A stretch of 64,000 nt of DNA from Nitrosomonas sp. HPC101 (GCF_009833125.1 NZ_QRCC01000001.1:124001-188000), one strand, 5' to 3'; counted from the first letter of the stretch, positions 49,941-58,835 are shown. Notes: generated by a model not told the origin, from the sequence alone. A program made the numbers and translations.

Positions 49941-50297
49941 TATACCTCCCTGTGTTCATCAAGCTTACAGGCCACTCCCGTTCTTTGCCATACAAACCTA
50001 AAAACCACACTCAAACAATAAAATTTTGTCTGAGATACATAAAAACAGTAGAATTTCTAGGATATATGCGCACCAATCTATTTAACAATACAGAGTGACA
50101 TATAGAAAAAATGAACATAAACCGTGTTATATACGCAGATTCATTAACAGTTGCGAAGTTGCTGAATGTACGCATGTCACAAAAGAAATAATATTGCAGA
50201 AATTGGATATGGCAGCAAAGCTTCACGCAGCATGATCTGATCTGGGCAGGCGTCCCTGCAGGGTATATACGCATTCCTGGAATTATCAAAAATAACC
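49941..50297. other. AT-rich intergenic region after cobO
   Basis: No gene is supported. A 26-codon frame starting MNINRVIYADSL at 50111 is visible, with no family match. It marks the left approach to the integration hotspot. Confidence 0.4.
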
Positions 50298-50636
50298 ATG
50301 CTTAAACTTGTACGAGACAAAGGACCAAAAGAAACAATCAATACACTCATAGTTGCCGAAAAGGCCAAGATCAACCATCAGGATATTGAAGAACTGCTGC
50401 TGAAGTATCAAAGGAGCTGCCCCGAAGACGCCGCCAGAAACATAACAGAGGTTACAAATCCAAATCAGGAAAAACATGAAGGCCTGAGGGTGTTTGTAAT
50501 CCAAACACGGATAGCGCTTATGCTGGCAAACTCCTATGGGATTGAGGCATATCAGACTTTAAAAACATTCATGGACAGACAAGGTTACAAGACGCAACTC
50601 AGTTCTGTGCGCGCAGCTCCGGAACAGGAAGATTAA
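50298..50636 (+). CDS. Hypothetical protein, 112 residues
   Basis: The frame is open, with charged, helix-rich sequence (QDIEELLLKYQRSCPEDAAR, GLRVFVIQTRIALMLANSYG). I recognise no family. No strong ribosome site is seen. It stands alone between the cobalamin genes and the remnants of an integrated element. It may be a cargo gene of an older element. Confidence 0.5.
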   Translation: MLKLVRDKGPKETINTLIVAEKAKINHQDIEELLLKYQRSCPEDAARNITEVTNPNQEKHEGLRVFVIQTRIALMLANSYGIEAYQTLKTFMDRQGYKTQLSSVRAAPEQED

Positions 50637-50713
50637 ATCCACAGTAATCAAACACTGTGCTTGATCCCGGCTTACTTTAGGAAAGCATTAACAGGAGATC
50701 CGGAGACAATTTT

Positions 50714-50815
50714 ATGAGTGCGGTGAAGTTTTTCATTGGATACCAGGCGAGTGTCACTATGACGGAACATCACATCGGCCATAGAAAAGGCGAGAAAGTG
50801 AAACCTGCAAAATAG
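50714..50815 (+). pseudogene. Tyrosine integrase C-terminal remnant (first)
   Basis: A 33-codon frame ends with GYQASVTMTEHHIGHRKGEK followed by VKPAK. This matches the C-terminal tail of lambda-type phage integrases (pattern GHASVTMTEHYxxxRKGExVKPTK, which carries the catalytic Tyr; here the Tyr is replaced by His). The rest of the gene is gone. It lies 37 bp left of the decayed tRNA-Leu copy, so it marks an older integration at this site. Confidence 0.7.
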
Positions 50816-50852
50816 CAATCGCGGAAAAAAACTTTTACCAGATCACTGAGAC

Positions 50853-50914
50853 TGGCGCCAGGAAGGGGAATCAAGCTCCTCTGATGTTATCGTCACAGGA
50901 TTTTGAGTGCCATG
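50853..50914 (-). repeat. Decayed copy of the 3' part of tRNA-Leu (old attachment site)
   Basis: All 62 bases align without gaps to the 3' part of the intact tRNA-Leu (60604-60665), 48 of 62 identical by hand count and with mostly transition differences. Similarity covers the acceptor 3' end with CCA, T-arm, variable arm and the anticodon loop, then stops abruptly in the 5' side of the anticodon stem. That is what a duplicated attL core from integration in the anticodon region would leave after long decay. Confidence 0.75.
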
Positions 50915-51469
50915 TAATGAGCATATAAATCAGCAGCCTGTCTCCAAAACCCATTCCACACTTTTCAGAAAATTACTACTCAGCAACGCCCTATACCATG
51001 CGGATCAAAAATTGATTGCGGAACAGTTTTCACCGTTTTACTGGTGCCACAATTACTAAGAAGGGTCCCCCACCGTTAGGGGTAACGGCAGGGGTGGATC
51101 TGTCAGAACGACAGTTTCCGGCAAAAATAGTGAGTCGCCTCACACGAACATGTTACCTGCTACAAAAAATTACTTTCACTGGCAATGAAGGGTTTTTACC
51201 CCCTTTATTTGCGTTAAGAAATATATTTTTTGTGGTAGTCATTAATCCTTGATGCCCAAAAGCTGACTGCTCTTGAGAAGTTGCTGATCACCGGATGGAT
51301 AGAGGTATCTGCACTGGTGGCAAGGCAGGAATGTAGGGTAAGTAAGAACCACTTACTGCACAAAAAACCATTCGTCAGTACGACACATTGATCCAACGAC
51401 GATTCGGCACAAGGTGAAGCAGTACAACGCAGAACAAAATGGCCAGCCAGGTATCGGCAAGCCGCTCGC
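50915..51469. other. Degraded intergenic DNA in the hotspot
   Basis: No gene is supported. The frame at 51016-51252 has no protein-like character. Imperfect G/C-rich inverted repeats occur around 51064-51105. This looks like remains of earlier insertions. Confidence 0.4.
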
Positions 51470-51760
51470 TGCCGAGCGACAGCGTATCCGGAAATACGAC
51501 GCAACAGCAGGCATGACTTGCCCATGGCCGCCAACGTGCTTAACCGGCAGTTCAATCCGGTCGCGCCAGACACCGCGTACATCTCGGATATTACGTACAT
51601 CCGCACTGGTTTTGGATGGCTTTATCTGGCCATCGTACTAGATCTGTACGCCCGCCGAATCGTCGGTTGGGCGATGGCCCCGAAAGCGAGAAGCCTCAGC
51701 ATCACTCAAAGCTTTACAAGATCAATTCCGGAAAGCGAGGGAGAGAGCAGGCATAAATAA
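51470..51760 (+). pseudogene. IS3-family transposase (OrfB) fragment
   Basis: From 51518 the frame reads MPMAANVLNRQFNPVAPDTA, then ISDITYIRTGFGWLYLAIVL and DLYARRIVGWAM. This is the start of the IS3-family rve integrase domain, including its first catalytic aspartate in SDITYI. RIRKYDAT just upstream, in another frame, matches the preceding family segment, so a frameshift is present. The second and third catalytic acids are lost; the frame ends at 51760. Confidence 0.85.
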
Positions 51761-51820
51761 AACGCTTTTTCGGTTCCGTGATCAAGGGCAAAGGCAGGAA
51801 CGGACAAGACAGAATTAAGC

Positions 51821-51943
51821 GGTGATATCAAGCAAGCGCAGAAACAACCGGGATACGCAAGCGTCATCACAACTGAACATTATGTCAGAGCCAGAAAAGG
51901 TGAAGCCGACAAAATAGGAATTGTGGGAATGATTAAAAATTAA
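51821..51943 (+). pseudogene. Tyrosine integrase C-terminal remnant (second)
   Basis: The frame GDIKQAQKQPGYASVITTEH followed by YVRARKGEADKIG matches the C-terminus of lambda-type integrases and includes the catalytic Tyr context EHYVRARKGE. It is unlike the first remnant in detail, so a second, independent integrase was once here. The IS3 fragment lies just upstream and may have disrupted it. Confidence 0.75.
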
Positions 51944-52031
51944 TCAACTCAATAAGTCTTTGAGGGAGGGTCAACCACATACAACCTATTAAACCAGTAT
52001 GAATGCTTGATCTCACACATGATGACAAATA

Positions 52032-52055
52032 GATATACCCCCAAATGTACCCCCA
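52032..52055 (+). repeat. 24-bp direct repeat, left copy (candidate integrase arm site)
   Basis: The 24 bases, starting GATATACCCCCAAATGTACC, are identical to 60468-60491. They contain two copies of TACCCCCA spaced by a turn of helix. Such short repeated sites near both element ends are typical of arm-type binding sites of tyrosine integrases. Confidence 0.7.
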
Positions 52056-52316
52056 GATTACATCCGCTTGCCCCCTACCAATTACGCGGGTATGCACAAA
52101 GAGGAGGGCGATCGATCTGGAAGGTAAACAGTCCAGACTTTTGACCATCCCCCGGCTGATTCTTTTTCAGAAATTCTTCTGGTTTATTTGTGATTTTAAT
52201 CTCTCTCACAGATGAGAATCTCTATCATTTAATATGAGAATATTTCTTATTTATTAAGATGATTTTTTGCTCGCTTTTTTATTTGAGGCAACCCTCTTTC
52301 CGGGTGTGTTTTCCCC

Positions 52317-52462
52317 TTCACCCCCCCACCCTATCCCAGAAATGTCGGGCAAGTCGGGAAAGTCGGGCATTCGTCCGGAAACCCGCATGGATACTGGATT
52401 TTACCTGCCCAACTTTATCTTTTTGAGGCAAAAACAATGTAGGGCAGCCCGACTTTTGGAGG
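52317..52462 (+). repeat. 146-bp inverted repeat with TCGGG iterons, left copy
   Basis: This segment equals the reverse complement of 60208-60353 with three mismatches and no gaps by hand alignment. It includes three tandem GTCGGG units (TGTCGGGCAAGTCGGGAAAG, then TCGGGCA) and an inverted CCCGACTTTT near its inner end. It has no coding frame. Repeats of this kind are seen in ori and crr of P4-type replicons. Confidence 0.9.
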
Positions 52463-52477
52463 AGTTTTTCACCTTTC

Positions 52478-52521
52478 CCAGGGCAAAATCGGGGGTGAAT
52501 TGATGTCCTATTTTGCCCTGG
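52478..52521. repeat. 12-bp perfect inverted repeat beside the iteron region
   Basis: CCAGGGCAAAAT (52478-52489) pairs with ATTTTGCCCTGG (52510-52521) around a 20-base spacer. It lies directly inside the left 146-bp repeat, and could be a regulator or initiator binding site, or a terminator for the leftward operon. Confidence 0.6.
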
Positions 52522-52654
52522 AATTTGTCTCAAACAACACAGAAAAAGTGAGTTTTAGGATCAAGAAACGGGGCTCTTTTTGCCCCGCTTTCCCTGTTGA
52601 AATCTGTCAGTTTCCCCAACAAAAAACAGAATTGCAGGCTGCCCTATTTCCGTG

Positions 52655-53254
52655 TCAAACGGAAGAATTATTGAAAGGGAGGTAGTCTATGCAGGTATCA
52701 GGAGCGAGCAAAACCCGCTCACCCAGATAATGGGCTTCAAGTATGGCGTGCTGTTTAGTACAGTTCCAGTGGTAGCGTTTACGTTCACCTCGACGTGAGG
52801 CAAGTATCATCTCCAGGTGCTTGCAACTCATACAATCCATTGCCCAATTATTGGAGACCACGCCTGCAGGGAATACCATGCCTGGCCGAATACCTGCCCG
52901 GGCACACGCTGACAGCCAACGCCGGATCTGTTCCGCCTGGGTAATATCCTTGAGTTTTAACAGTTCCCTGGTTATTTCGTCACGGTCTGCCCCAAGCTTT
53001 TGACAACATACCAGCAGCAAAGCGATTGCAATCGGGCTGGGCGGGTAAATTCTGACACGATCAGGTGACGGTATATTCTCCACTCTGGTGGATTGATCAG
53101 ATCGATCTGTTGTGTGCTGCCGGGTACCTGTTGCATCAGTGGATGTTGCTCGCTCTATAAGCTGTTGATCTTTATAGACTCCTGATTCTTCAGGAACGCA
53201 TGTTGCATCAGTAGATAACGCTTCCTGAATGAGCATTGCCCATTTACTCATCAT
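52655..53254 (-). CDS. Element protein with C-terminal four-cysteine domain
   Basis: About 199 residues from the tandem ATGs at 53251-53254; an upstream ATG at 53305 lies inside the primase gene. The middle contains a helical stretch with RRWLSACARAGIRPGMVFP. The C-terminal part has cysteines in MDCMSCKHLEM, WNCTKQH and APDTCIDYLP around GERVLLAP, which suggests a zinc-binding fold. I do not know the family function. It overlaps the primase-helicase stop by 11 bp and is the last gene of the leftward operon, next to the candidate origin. Confidence 0.75.
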   Translation of the reverse strand: MMSKWAMLIQEALSTDATCVPEESGVYKDQQLIERATSTDATGTRQHTTDRSDQSTRVENIPSPDRVRIYPPSPIAIALLLVCCQKLGADRDEITRELLKLKDITQAEQIRRWLSACARAGIRPGMVFPAGVVSNNWAMDCMSCKHLEMILASRRGERKRYHWNCTKQHAILEAHYLGERVLLAPDTCIDYLPFNNSSV

Positions 53255-56141
53255 CAGAACCCAATAAACTCGGGTATATATGAAACATGCGCGGGCGCGT
53301 TCCATCTTTAAGCGTTACCTTGGTAGGAAGATTCCGGCCCTCTGGCGGGTTCATGAATCCTTTTTCACTCAATAGCCTGGCGGCCACACGGTAATTAACG
53401 CTCGCAAACAATACTTTTTTAAAGCTTTCATTAAAAACGTAATAATGCCGGCCATCCTCAAGATCTTCCCGGTAGCCGACCATATTCGGGGTACGCGGGG
53501 CATGACTATCATTTAGTCGGTCAACATCAGCAAAGCGGGCATCGCCATGCTGCTCGATGAATAACTTCACTTTGCTCAAGATCTTGGAATGCTCACGGTT
53601 TCCTGTGCCAAATTCAGCCAGCCAATCCCTAAAGCAACGGATACTGGCTGTCATTGCTTCACTTTTATCCCAACCGGTTATCTGCCATTCGCTGGCCAGC
53701 TCCCCGGCAAAGCCCGCCAAAGCAAACTCACGGGCGACCCGCCGGGCTTGTCCGGATACAGATTGATCCAATACTGAACGTTCAAATGCGGCTCTTGCTT
53801 CATTCCATTGATCAATAATTGCCTGCCGATGAGACAGGATTTGTTCAATGAACGCAATAAAGGCCGTTCCATAAAATTGCCGGGCTGCATCATCCAGTGC
53901 TTTGGAGAACTCAGCACCATTGGCGTAGCCGTGTATGTCATCAAATACGCCCGATCCCTTGCCGGCATCAGCGGGCAGATCACACAATCTCAGCTCCATC
54001 CCGGCATGCGTTTCTTTCCCGATACTGGCCATATGTTCGGATAGGCTCAATTCGCCGCTTGATAAGTAAAGCAAACGCCACTTTGCTTTACTGCGCAATG
54101 TCCCGTCTGAGTTGGATCGGCTCTTGCCTGACCCGTGACTGAGCATATAAGCAGTTTCACCTGCCACACGTGGTTCAAGTTCTTTAATCTCATCCAGAAC
54201 CAGCAAGGCATCGGAATGGCTTTGAGCAATCCCTTCCATGCTGTTATCAGTAGACCGCCAACGCTGAACATATTGCCGGCCACCGCATACACTGGCAGCA
54301 ACCTGTAAAACAGTTGATTTGCCTGAGGAAGAATCACCACGCCAGTGAAAACCACCTCCCTCAAGCCCAAGGATGTGAAGTAACGGGCTGGCAAAGGCGG
54401 TACAGATACTGAATATCAATCGGCTGTTTCCATGGCACAATCTGGCTACATGCTGCTTCCATTCATCCAGCGTCCCTTGCTGAGTGAAATGATTCTCCTG
54501 CCTGTGATTGGCAAACAGCCATTCATCACTGGCAGCGGCATCCCCGATGAACCGGTTCGGCAACACGTACACCATGGTATCCCCTGTACCGTGCCAGCCG
54601 GTTTTATCCGTTACGCTGGCACGTTTGTCAGGGCATTGCTCCTGCAGGTACTGCAATACCAGCTGTCGTGCCTTGGGTATAACGGCAAGACCATCATCCA
54701 GCAGCCGCCCAGTAGCTTCCATTCCGTCACCGTTGAAGGCACGCATCGGAATAACAATATTTTTCAACCGGCCATCCGGATCAGAAAATCGGACAAGCTT
54801 ACCCCACTGCCCGCCGTTGGGATCGCGACTTTGTGCCAGAACTTCCAGCTGGTTGCAGATCTTCCGGCGGTGAAATGTCCCTTCCTTATCCTGTTGCAGG
54901 TGAAATACACCCTCTTTGCTTACTTCAAAATTGCCGGCTGATACAGACCCACCAGGACCGGCTGCTTTGCTTCCGGAATCCGATTGTGGTGCTGGATCTC
55001 CCCGCTGATCCAGGCTTGCACTTAGAAACAGATCAGGCACGCCAAGCGTTAACAGCAGCTGGAAATGCCCAGCCGTCCACCTGTCCCGCGTAAGCAAATC
55101 ATGCGCATCATCACCCGCTTGCAAGTTAGCCGTGCCTGTCCGGTCGATCCTGGGCACGGATTCCCTGCCAGTATCATGAAAAGCAGGCATATAACCAGAT
55201 ACTCGATCAAGATTTAATACCTCGATCTCATGCGCCCCTATCTGCTGCAACAATTGAATTAAATCACGGGTTGCCTTTTTCCCGGCTGCATCATAATCCG
55301 GCCAGATTCGCACCCGGCGGCCTTTCAGCGGCTGAAAGTCTGATTTATCCACCGCCATGCTGCCACCTTGCCAGGTGAGGATTGGATGATCCGGCAGCAG
55401 CCTGGACAAGGCTGCTGCTGCCTTTTCACCCTCGACGATCCACACCCAGGCATCAGGGTACTGCACCAGTGAGGGCAACCCGTAGAGAGGTCTGGGAGCA
55501 GGGGGCGCCTTAAACTGCCACTTGAACTGATTGCCGTTCTGCCATAACGTCAATGGAGCAAACTGCTTTCTTCCATTATCGGCTTTGGCATTCCAGCGAT
55601 CATGGTAGTAATTCAGCCTGCCATCGATGTTCAAGTATGCATAACGGCAGTCCGGTTTACCCTGTCTGCGGTGGGCTTCTGGTGGGCTGGGGGCATCCTC
55701 CGGGACAGGCATGACACAATGCCATCCATCATCAATAAAACCTTTGTCAGAATGAGCATCTTTCGATTTTTTGGATTGAGGTGATGATGTTGCATTACCC
55801 GCATCTTTTAAGGCGCTCCTGCTTCGATTCTGCCCGTCCGCTTGCTCGATGGGAATATTCAAAAATCGGGCAACCTCTTCAGCTGCCTTGCTTTGGGTGC
55901 AATCAGTCAGATACGCTACCAAAGAGACCAGATCATTGCCCTTGTCTCCGGTAGCAAAGTCTGACCATTTCCCCGTCTGCATGCTGATCGAGAACGAGCC
56001 CTCAGAATCGTCTGCCCGTCTGGGATTACGCACCAGGTATTCATGCCCCTGCAGCTTGCCCCCGGGCAGCCAATGCCCGAGGATTGCCTGAGCATTGGTT
56101 TGTGCCTGGCGGGCAATTTCCTTGATTGCCGGCGGCTTCAT
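53244..56141 (-). CDS. TOPRIM/DUF927 primase-helicase of the satellite element
   Basis: This 965-residue protein is the likely replication protein. The N-terminal region (KGNDLVSLVAYLTDC) resembles a primase lead-in. A TOPRIM-like domain follows at about residues 235-310 (WIVEGEKAAAALSRLLPD, IWPDYDAAGKKATRDL). The C-terminal half is a DUF927 helicase with Walker A GDSSSGKSTVLQVAAS and Walker B ALLVLDEIKELE, near residues 610-670. Comparable multi-domain proteins initiate replication of P4-like satellites and plasmids. The start overlaps the upstream gene by four bases. The iteron repeats at 52317 and 60208 are candidates for its binding sites. Confidence 0.92.
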   Translation of the reverse strand: MKPPAIKEIARQAQTNAQAILGHWLPGGKLQGHEYLVRNPRRADDSEGSFSISMQTGKWSDFATGDKGNDLVSLVAYLTDCTQSKAAEEVARFLNIPIEQADGQNRSRSALKDAGNATSSPQSKKSKDAHSDKGFIDDGWHCVMPVPEDAPSPPEAHRRQGKPDCRYAYLNIDGRLNYYHDRWNAKADNGRKQFAPLTLWQNGNQFKWQFKAPPAPRPLYGLPSLVQYPDAWVWIVEGEKAAAALSRLLPDHPILTWQGGSMAVDKSDFQPLKGRRVRIWPDYDAAGKKATRDLIQLLQQIGAHEIEVLNLDRVSGYMPAFHDTGRESVPRIDRTGTANLQAGDDAHDLLTRDRWTAGHFQLLLTLGVPDLFLSASLDQRGDPAPQSDSGSKAAGPGGSVSAGNFEVSKEGVFHLQQDKEGTFHRRKICNQLEVLAQSRDPNGGQWGKLVRFSDPDGRLKNIVIPMRAFNGDGMEATGRLLDDGLAVIPKARQLVLQYLQEQCPDKRASVTDKTGWHGTGDTMVYVLPNRFIGDAAASDEWLFANHRQENHFTQQGTLDEWKQHVARLCHGNSRLIFSICTAFASPLLHILGLEGGGFHWRGDSSSGKSTVLQVAASVCGGRQYVQRWRSTDNSMEGIAQSHSDALLVLDEIKELEPRVAGETAYMLSHGSGKSRSNSDGTLRSKAKWRLLYLSSGELSLSEHMASIGKETHAGMELRLCDLPADAGKGSGVFDDIHGYANGAEFSKALDDAARQFYGTAFIAFIEQILSHRQAIIDQWNEARAAFERSVLDQSVSGQARRVAREFALAGFAGELASEWQITGWDKSEAMTASIRCFRDWLAEFGTGNREHSKILSKVKLFIEQHGDARFADVDRLNDSHAPRTPNMVGYREDLEDGRHYYVFNESFKKVLFASVNYRVAARLLSEKGFMNPPEGRNLPTKVTLKDGTRPRMFHIYPSLLGSDDE

Positions 56142-56542
56142 TCCTGCCTTGCCTCGCCTGAATCGTAGTTACCCTTGCCCTGATTTATTAGAACCTGCGC
56201 ATGGTATTCAGCAATTGCTTGTAGACGTTCAAGCGCCAATTCTGCTAAATCCGCCCTGGCTTTCGCGTGTACTTTATATGCAGAAACACTATTGATAAGG
56301 GAAGAGAAGTCATCTCCATCACTTTCACGGATGAGCGGGTTGAATTTTTCAATAAGCTGGTCACTCGATTTCGAGAGAACGAGCATAGTCAGAAGGCGAT
56401 CCCCTCCCCAAACTTCGTCATATTTCGCCTCAGACTCGAAAATCTCACCTTCAGTAAAAGCGGCTTCGAAATTCGGTCGTTCTGGTGCGTGTGCTTTTGG
56501 GCTCGCTTTTTTTGGGGAGTAAGATTGGGCAGGCTTTGTCAT
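56138..56542 (-). CDS. Hypothetical element protein
   Basis: A 134-residue protein from the ATG at 56542, chosen because AAGGA lies eight bases upstream; the frame is open to 56581. The N-terminus is basic and proline/serine-rich (SYSPKKASPKAHAPER). The rest is predicted helical with RADLAELALERLQAIAEYHA. No family is recognised. It is coupled to the primase-helicase by a four-base overlap, so it may help replication or copy control. Confidence 0.7.
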   Translation of the reverse strand: MTKPAQSYSPKKASPKAHAPERPNFEAAFTEGEIFESEAKYDEVWGGDRLLTMLVLSKSSDQLIEKFNPLIRESDGDDFSSLINSVSAYKVHAKARADLAELALERLQAIAEYHAQVLINQGKGNYDSGEARQE

Positions 56543-56568
56543 GGAAATTTTCCTTTTTCTTTTGATAC

Positions 56569-56880
56569 TCATGACTGACACTCCCGGCCTTCTTCCTTAT
56601 GGTTGCATCCCACTTCTTCAGCTGCACAGTTGATGCTATTCATAAGGTATTCAGCTTTATAGCTGATCGCCTTCAGGACATTATCAATATCATCCAGATG
56701 GCCGCCTGGATTCAGTGCTTTAATCCGGAAAGAAGCGAGATTGGCAATGGAAGCAATTTCAGATAGACATTCTTGAGATAAGCGATCAGTGTCATTGATC
56801 GCAGCACGCAAGACACGGATTTCAGCAACAGAAAATTGACGCTCGCTGTCAGGGGATTGTTGAGCAGATATATTATTCAT
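56569..56880 (-). CDS. Hypothetical element protein, helical
   Basis: A 103-residue acidic, helix-rich protein (QECLSEIASIANLASFRIKA, ISYKAEYLMNSINCAAEEVG) with no recognised domain. GGAAC lies upstream of the ATG. It is followed by the 134-residue gene in the same direction. Its size and make-up fit small accessory or replication-control proteins of satellites. Confidence 0.65.
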   Translation of the reverse strand: MNNISAQQSPDSERQFSVAEIRVLRAAINDTDRLSQECLSEIASIANLASFRIKALNPGGHLDDIDNVLKAISYKAEYLMNSINCAAEEVGCNHKEEGRECQS

Positions 56881-56901
56881 GGATGGCTTGTTCCTTTTTC
56901 T

Positions 56902-57177
56902 TTACGGTTTGAGATTCCGCCACCGCTCAAATAGCTTGAACGGGTGGGCGGCACGTATGCGGGTTAGTAGACCGGTAGAAAGGAACCGGCAGGGCGTAAG
57001 CCCTCCCACATACGGCCACCCAGAAAAAGGGGTGCCATTATGATTACGGATGAACAAATAAAAAAACCGCCAATGGCGGTCATCCGCCTTTCTATTCGGG
57101 CTACTAAACCCGACTTCTGTTTTTTGCAGAAGCATGTACAGAATAAGATCAGCCACGAGGTACGTCAACAGAAACAT
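56902..57177 (-). CDS. Possible Ash-family phage protein (or conserved RNA region)
   Basis: The 91-residue frame contains RNHNGTPFSGWPYVGGLTP and ends AAHPFKLFERWRNLKP. I recall this pattern from Ash-type proteins in P4-like elements; their true coding status is often uncertain because the same DNA can specify a conserved regulatory RNA. The first ~20 residues are hydrophobic. The position between AlpA-side genes and the replication operon fits that family. No experiment-based function is known to me. Confidence 0.45.
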   Translation of the reverse strand: MFLLTYLVADLILYMLLQKTEVGFSSPNRKADDRHWRFFYLFIRNHNGTPFSGWPYVGGLTPCRFLSTGLLTRIRAAHPFKLFERWRNLKP

Positions 57178-57203
57178 TACTCATCCTCCACAGCATGTTC
57201 TGT

Positions 57204-57398
57204 TTATAAGATGAGAGATATCTCTTTTCTAATGCCACCTAAGCCTGTTTCAACCTTCCCCAGGCTGTCTGCAATGCGTTCTAAATTTTGAGCAATATGA
57301 AACAAGAGCTGAATTTGTAGCTTTTCTGGGGAAAGAACAGCCTGACGCTTTAAGACTTCACGTTCCAGAGCAACAGCAATTTGGGAAAGATCATCCAT
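57204..57398 (-). CDS. Small element protein, coiled helix
   Basis: A 64-residue, mostly amphipathic helical protein (LEREVLKRQAVLSPEKLQIQ, LLFHIAQNLERIADSLGKVE). It overlaps the end of the alpA-like gene by eight bases and is therefore coupled to it. No family recognised. Confidence 0.6.
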   Translation of the reverse strand: MDDLSQIAVALEREVLKRQAVLSPEKLQIQLLFHIAQNLERIADSLGKVETGLGGIRKEISLIL

Positions 57399-57612
57399 GA
57401 CGACCTCCTGCCGCTATGTGGCTTGAAATCCATGAATCAATTTCAGATTGACGCCAGCGGGAAGCAATACCGATTTTTACCGGGGCGGGGAAAGCTTTAT
57501 TTTTTATTTGCTTGTAAATAAAGCTTGCTTTGAAGCCAACACGCTGCTCCACTTCATCGAGGGGCAGTAATCTTTCAGACGGCAGGCTGTTGCCCGCTGC
57601 GTTTGTTTGCAT
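57391..57612 (-). CDS. AlpA-family transcriptional activator
   Basis: A 73-residue HTH protein with the AlpA/P4 Vis pattern: LLPLDEVEQRVGFKASFIYK, then FPAPVKIGIASRWRQSEIDS and W. AlpA proteins activate integrase or late genes of cryptic phage elements and can act as excision factors. It is the first gene of a leftward small-gene set, and its stop region is coupled to the 64-residue gene. Confidence 0.9.
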   Translation of the reverse strand: MQTNAAGNSLPSERLLPLDEVEQRVGFKASFIYKQIKNKAFPAPVKIGIASRWRQSEIDSWISSHIAAGGRHG

Positions 57613-57720
57613 GAATTAATCTCCCGTTCAATGAACATGCATCCGAATGGATATGCAGGAGATTAATCTTTTTGAATTTAGATGTATTTCCGCAAAAATT
57701 TAGAAATTCGCGGAAGTGAT

Positions 57721-58278
57721 TCAGTCTATGTACTCTGTCTTTTGAAATGCCTCCTTAAAGATTTCTCTCCACGGTTTGACAGCATAATAATATTCACTGG
57801 TTAGTGTTTTTCCGAGACCAAATTTTTTACCGACCTTCTCAAACAAATCATCATCTATTGCAACCTTGGGCTGAGATTTTTTAATTCTAGAAATTTCATC
57901 ATATACAGCGTGCTTAAATCTTCTCTCTTTTCTAAGAACAGATAAACGAACGCCCTTGGGATAAGGCATGCCAAATACTTCATCCCACGATTTAGATTCT
58001 GCATCTGCAATTTTGTTGTAGCCTTTAAGATAGGCATTTACAGCCCATGGAGGAAGCGGCAAGCCATGCAAGGCACAAACGCCTATTGCTTGCATCAGAT
58101 AAAACGGATCTTTTTTATAGGCTTCTTCAAATATATCTAATTGGTGAAGCGCCTGCCATTGACGATAAGGCGATGCTGGATCATCTATTGATGATGGATC
58201 TGATTCGAATGCTGCTTCCTGAGCGGCCCAAGCTTCTTCAAATGTCCAGTTTTTATCTACCACTTGGCACTCCTTCAC
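57721..58278 (-). CDS. Hypothetical element protein, 185 residues
   Basis: The sequence has aromatic, helix-rich repeats (WTFEEAWAAQEAAFESDPSS, YRQWQALHQLDIFEEAYKKD) and a basic C-terminal half. No recognised domain. It is separated by ~108 bp from alpA. It is transcribed in the same direction as the integrase and may be cargo. Confidence 0.65.
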   Translation of the reverse strand: MKECQVVDKNWTFEEAWAAQEAAFESDPSSIDDPASPYRQWQALHQLDIFEEAYKKDPFYLMQAIGVCALHGLPLPPWAVNAYLKGYNKIADAESKSWDEVFGMPYPKGVRLSVLRKERRFKHAVYDEISRIKKSQPKVAIDDDLFEKVGKKFGLGKTLTSEYYYAVKPWREIFKEAFQKTEYID

Positions 58279-58390
58279 AGTGCCCTTCAGGAAGGAAGCT
58301 AACCCAGGCGGGTGAAGGTGCCCACTTTTCGCCCCGTCGGGCTAGGGATAGCTAAAACTTTATATCATGCTCAACAGCTTGCTGAAAACT

Positions 58391-58762
58391 TCATGAGCTT
58401 AATTGCTCTGAATGGGTGCATTTATTCCATAACGCTATCAGATAATCACCAATACGCTGATAGGCTGCCGATCGGTATGAGATATATGATCTTCCGCTGA
58501 CACCAAGCACAGCAGCCTTTTCCTTACCCGTTCTGGCTGTACTCAAGTATTCAACCCTGATCAGAAGTTTATGCAGTTCCGGCAATTGCTCCACAGCATC
58601 ATTGATCTCGATACAAGCACTATCAATATCGTCATACGCTGTGTAACTTTTGGAAGCTAATCGTACGAAATTGACCTGAGATTTAAACCCCAGGTGCGCG
58701 CCGCTACCCAGCTTCCACTTTGCCCACCTGACCAACCGGCTGACTATCAACGCCTCTTCCAT
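58391..58762 (-). CDS. Phage-type HTH protein, antiterminator Q/RinA-like
   Basis: The 123-residue protein begins with a RLVRWAKWKLGSGAHLGF stretch seen in phage late-gene regulators. It ends with a sigma-region-4-like HTH (KAAVLGVSGRSYISYRSAAY). AVEQLPELHKLLIRVEYL lies between. This layout suggests a Q/ArpU/RinA-type transcription factor. It lies between the integrase and the unknown 185-residue gene. The function is inferred. Confidence 0.55.
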   Translation of the reverse strand: MEEALIVSRLVRWAKWKLGSGAHLGFKSQVNFVRLASKSYTAYDDIDSACIEINDAVEQLPELHKLLIRVEYLSTARTGKEKAAVLGVSGRSYISYRSAAYQRIGDYLIALWNKCTHSEQLSS

Positions 58763-58835
58763 TGCATTATCTCCTGATCGCTCTCAGCTTAATTGCCGGA
58801 ATTTCGACTATTTAAAAGGTGGGATTTTCCCACTT

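Larger units (their letters stand above)
52056..52654. other. Repeat-rich non-coding region, candidate replication origin
   Basis: About 600 bases without a gene, AT-rich to 52300. It then holds the left 146-bp inverted repeat with TCGGG iterons and a further 12-bp inverted repeat (52478-52521). It is next to the replication genes of the element, as expected for an origin. Confidence 0.5.

Noticed and set aside
51016..51252. 78-codon plus-strand frame in the hotspot
   Set aside because: No ribosome site, no domain, and it lies among gene fragments; composition does not look like protein.
52317..52462. CRISPR array or toxin-antitoxin in the TCGGG-repeat region
   Set aside because: The repeats are 9-10 bp iterons without spacers of uniform size, and no cas or small toxin gene is adjacent.
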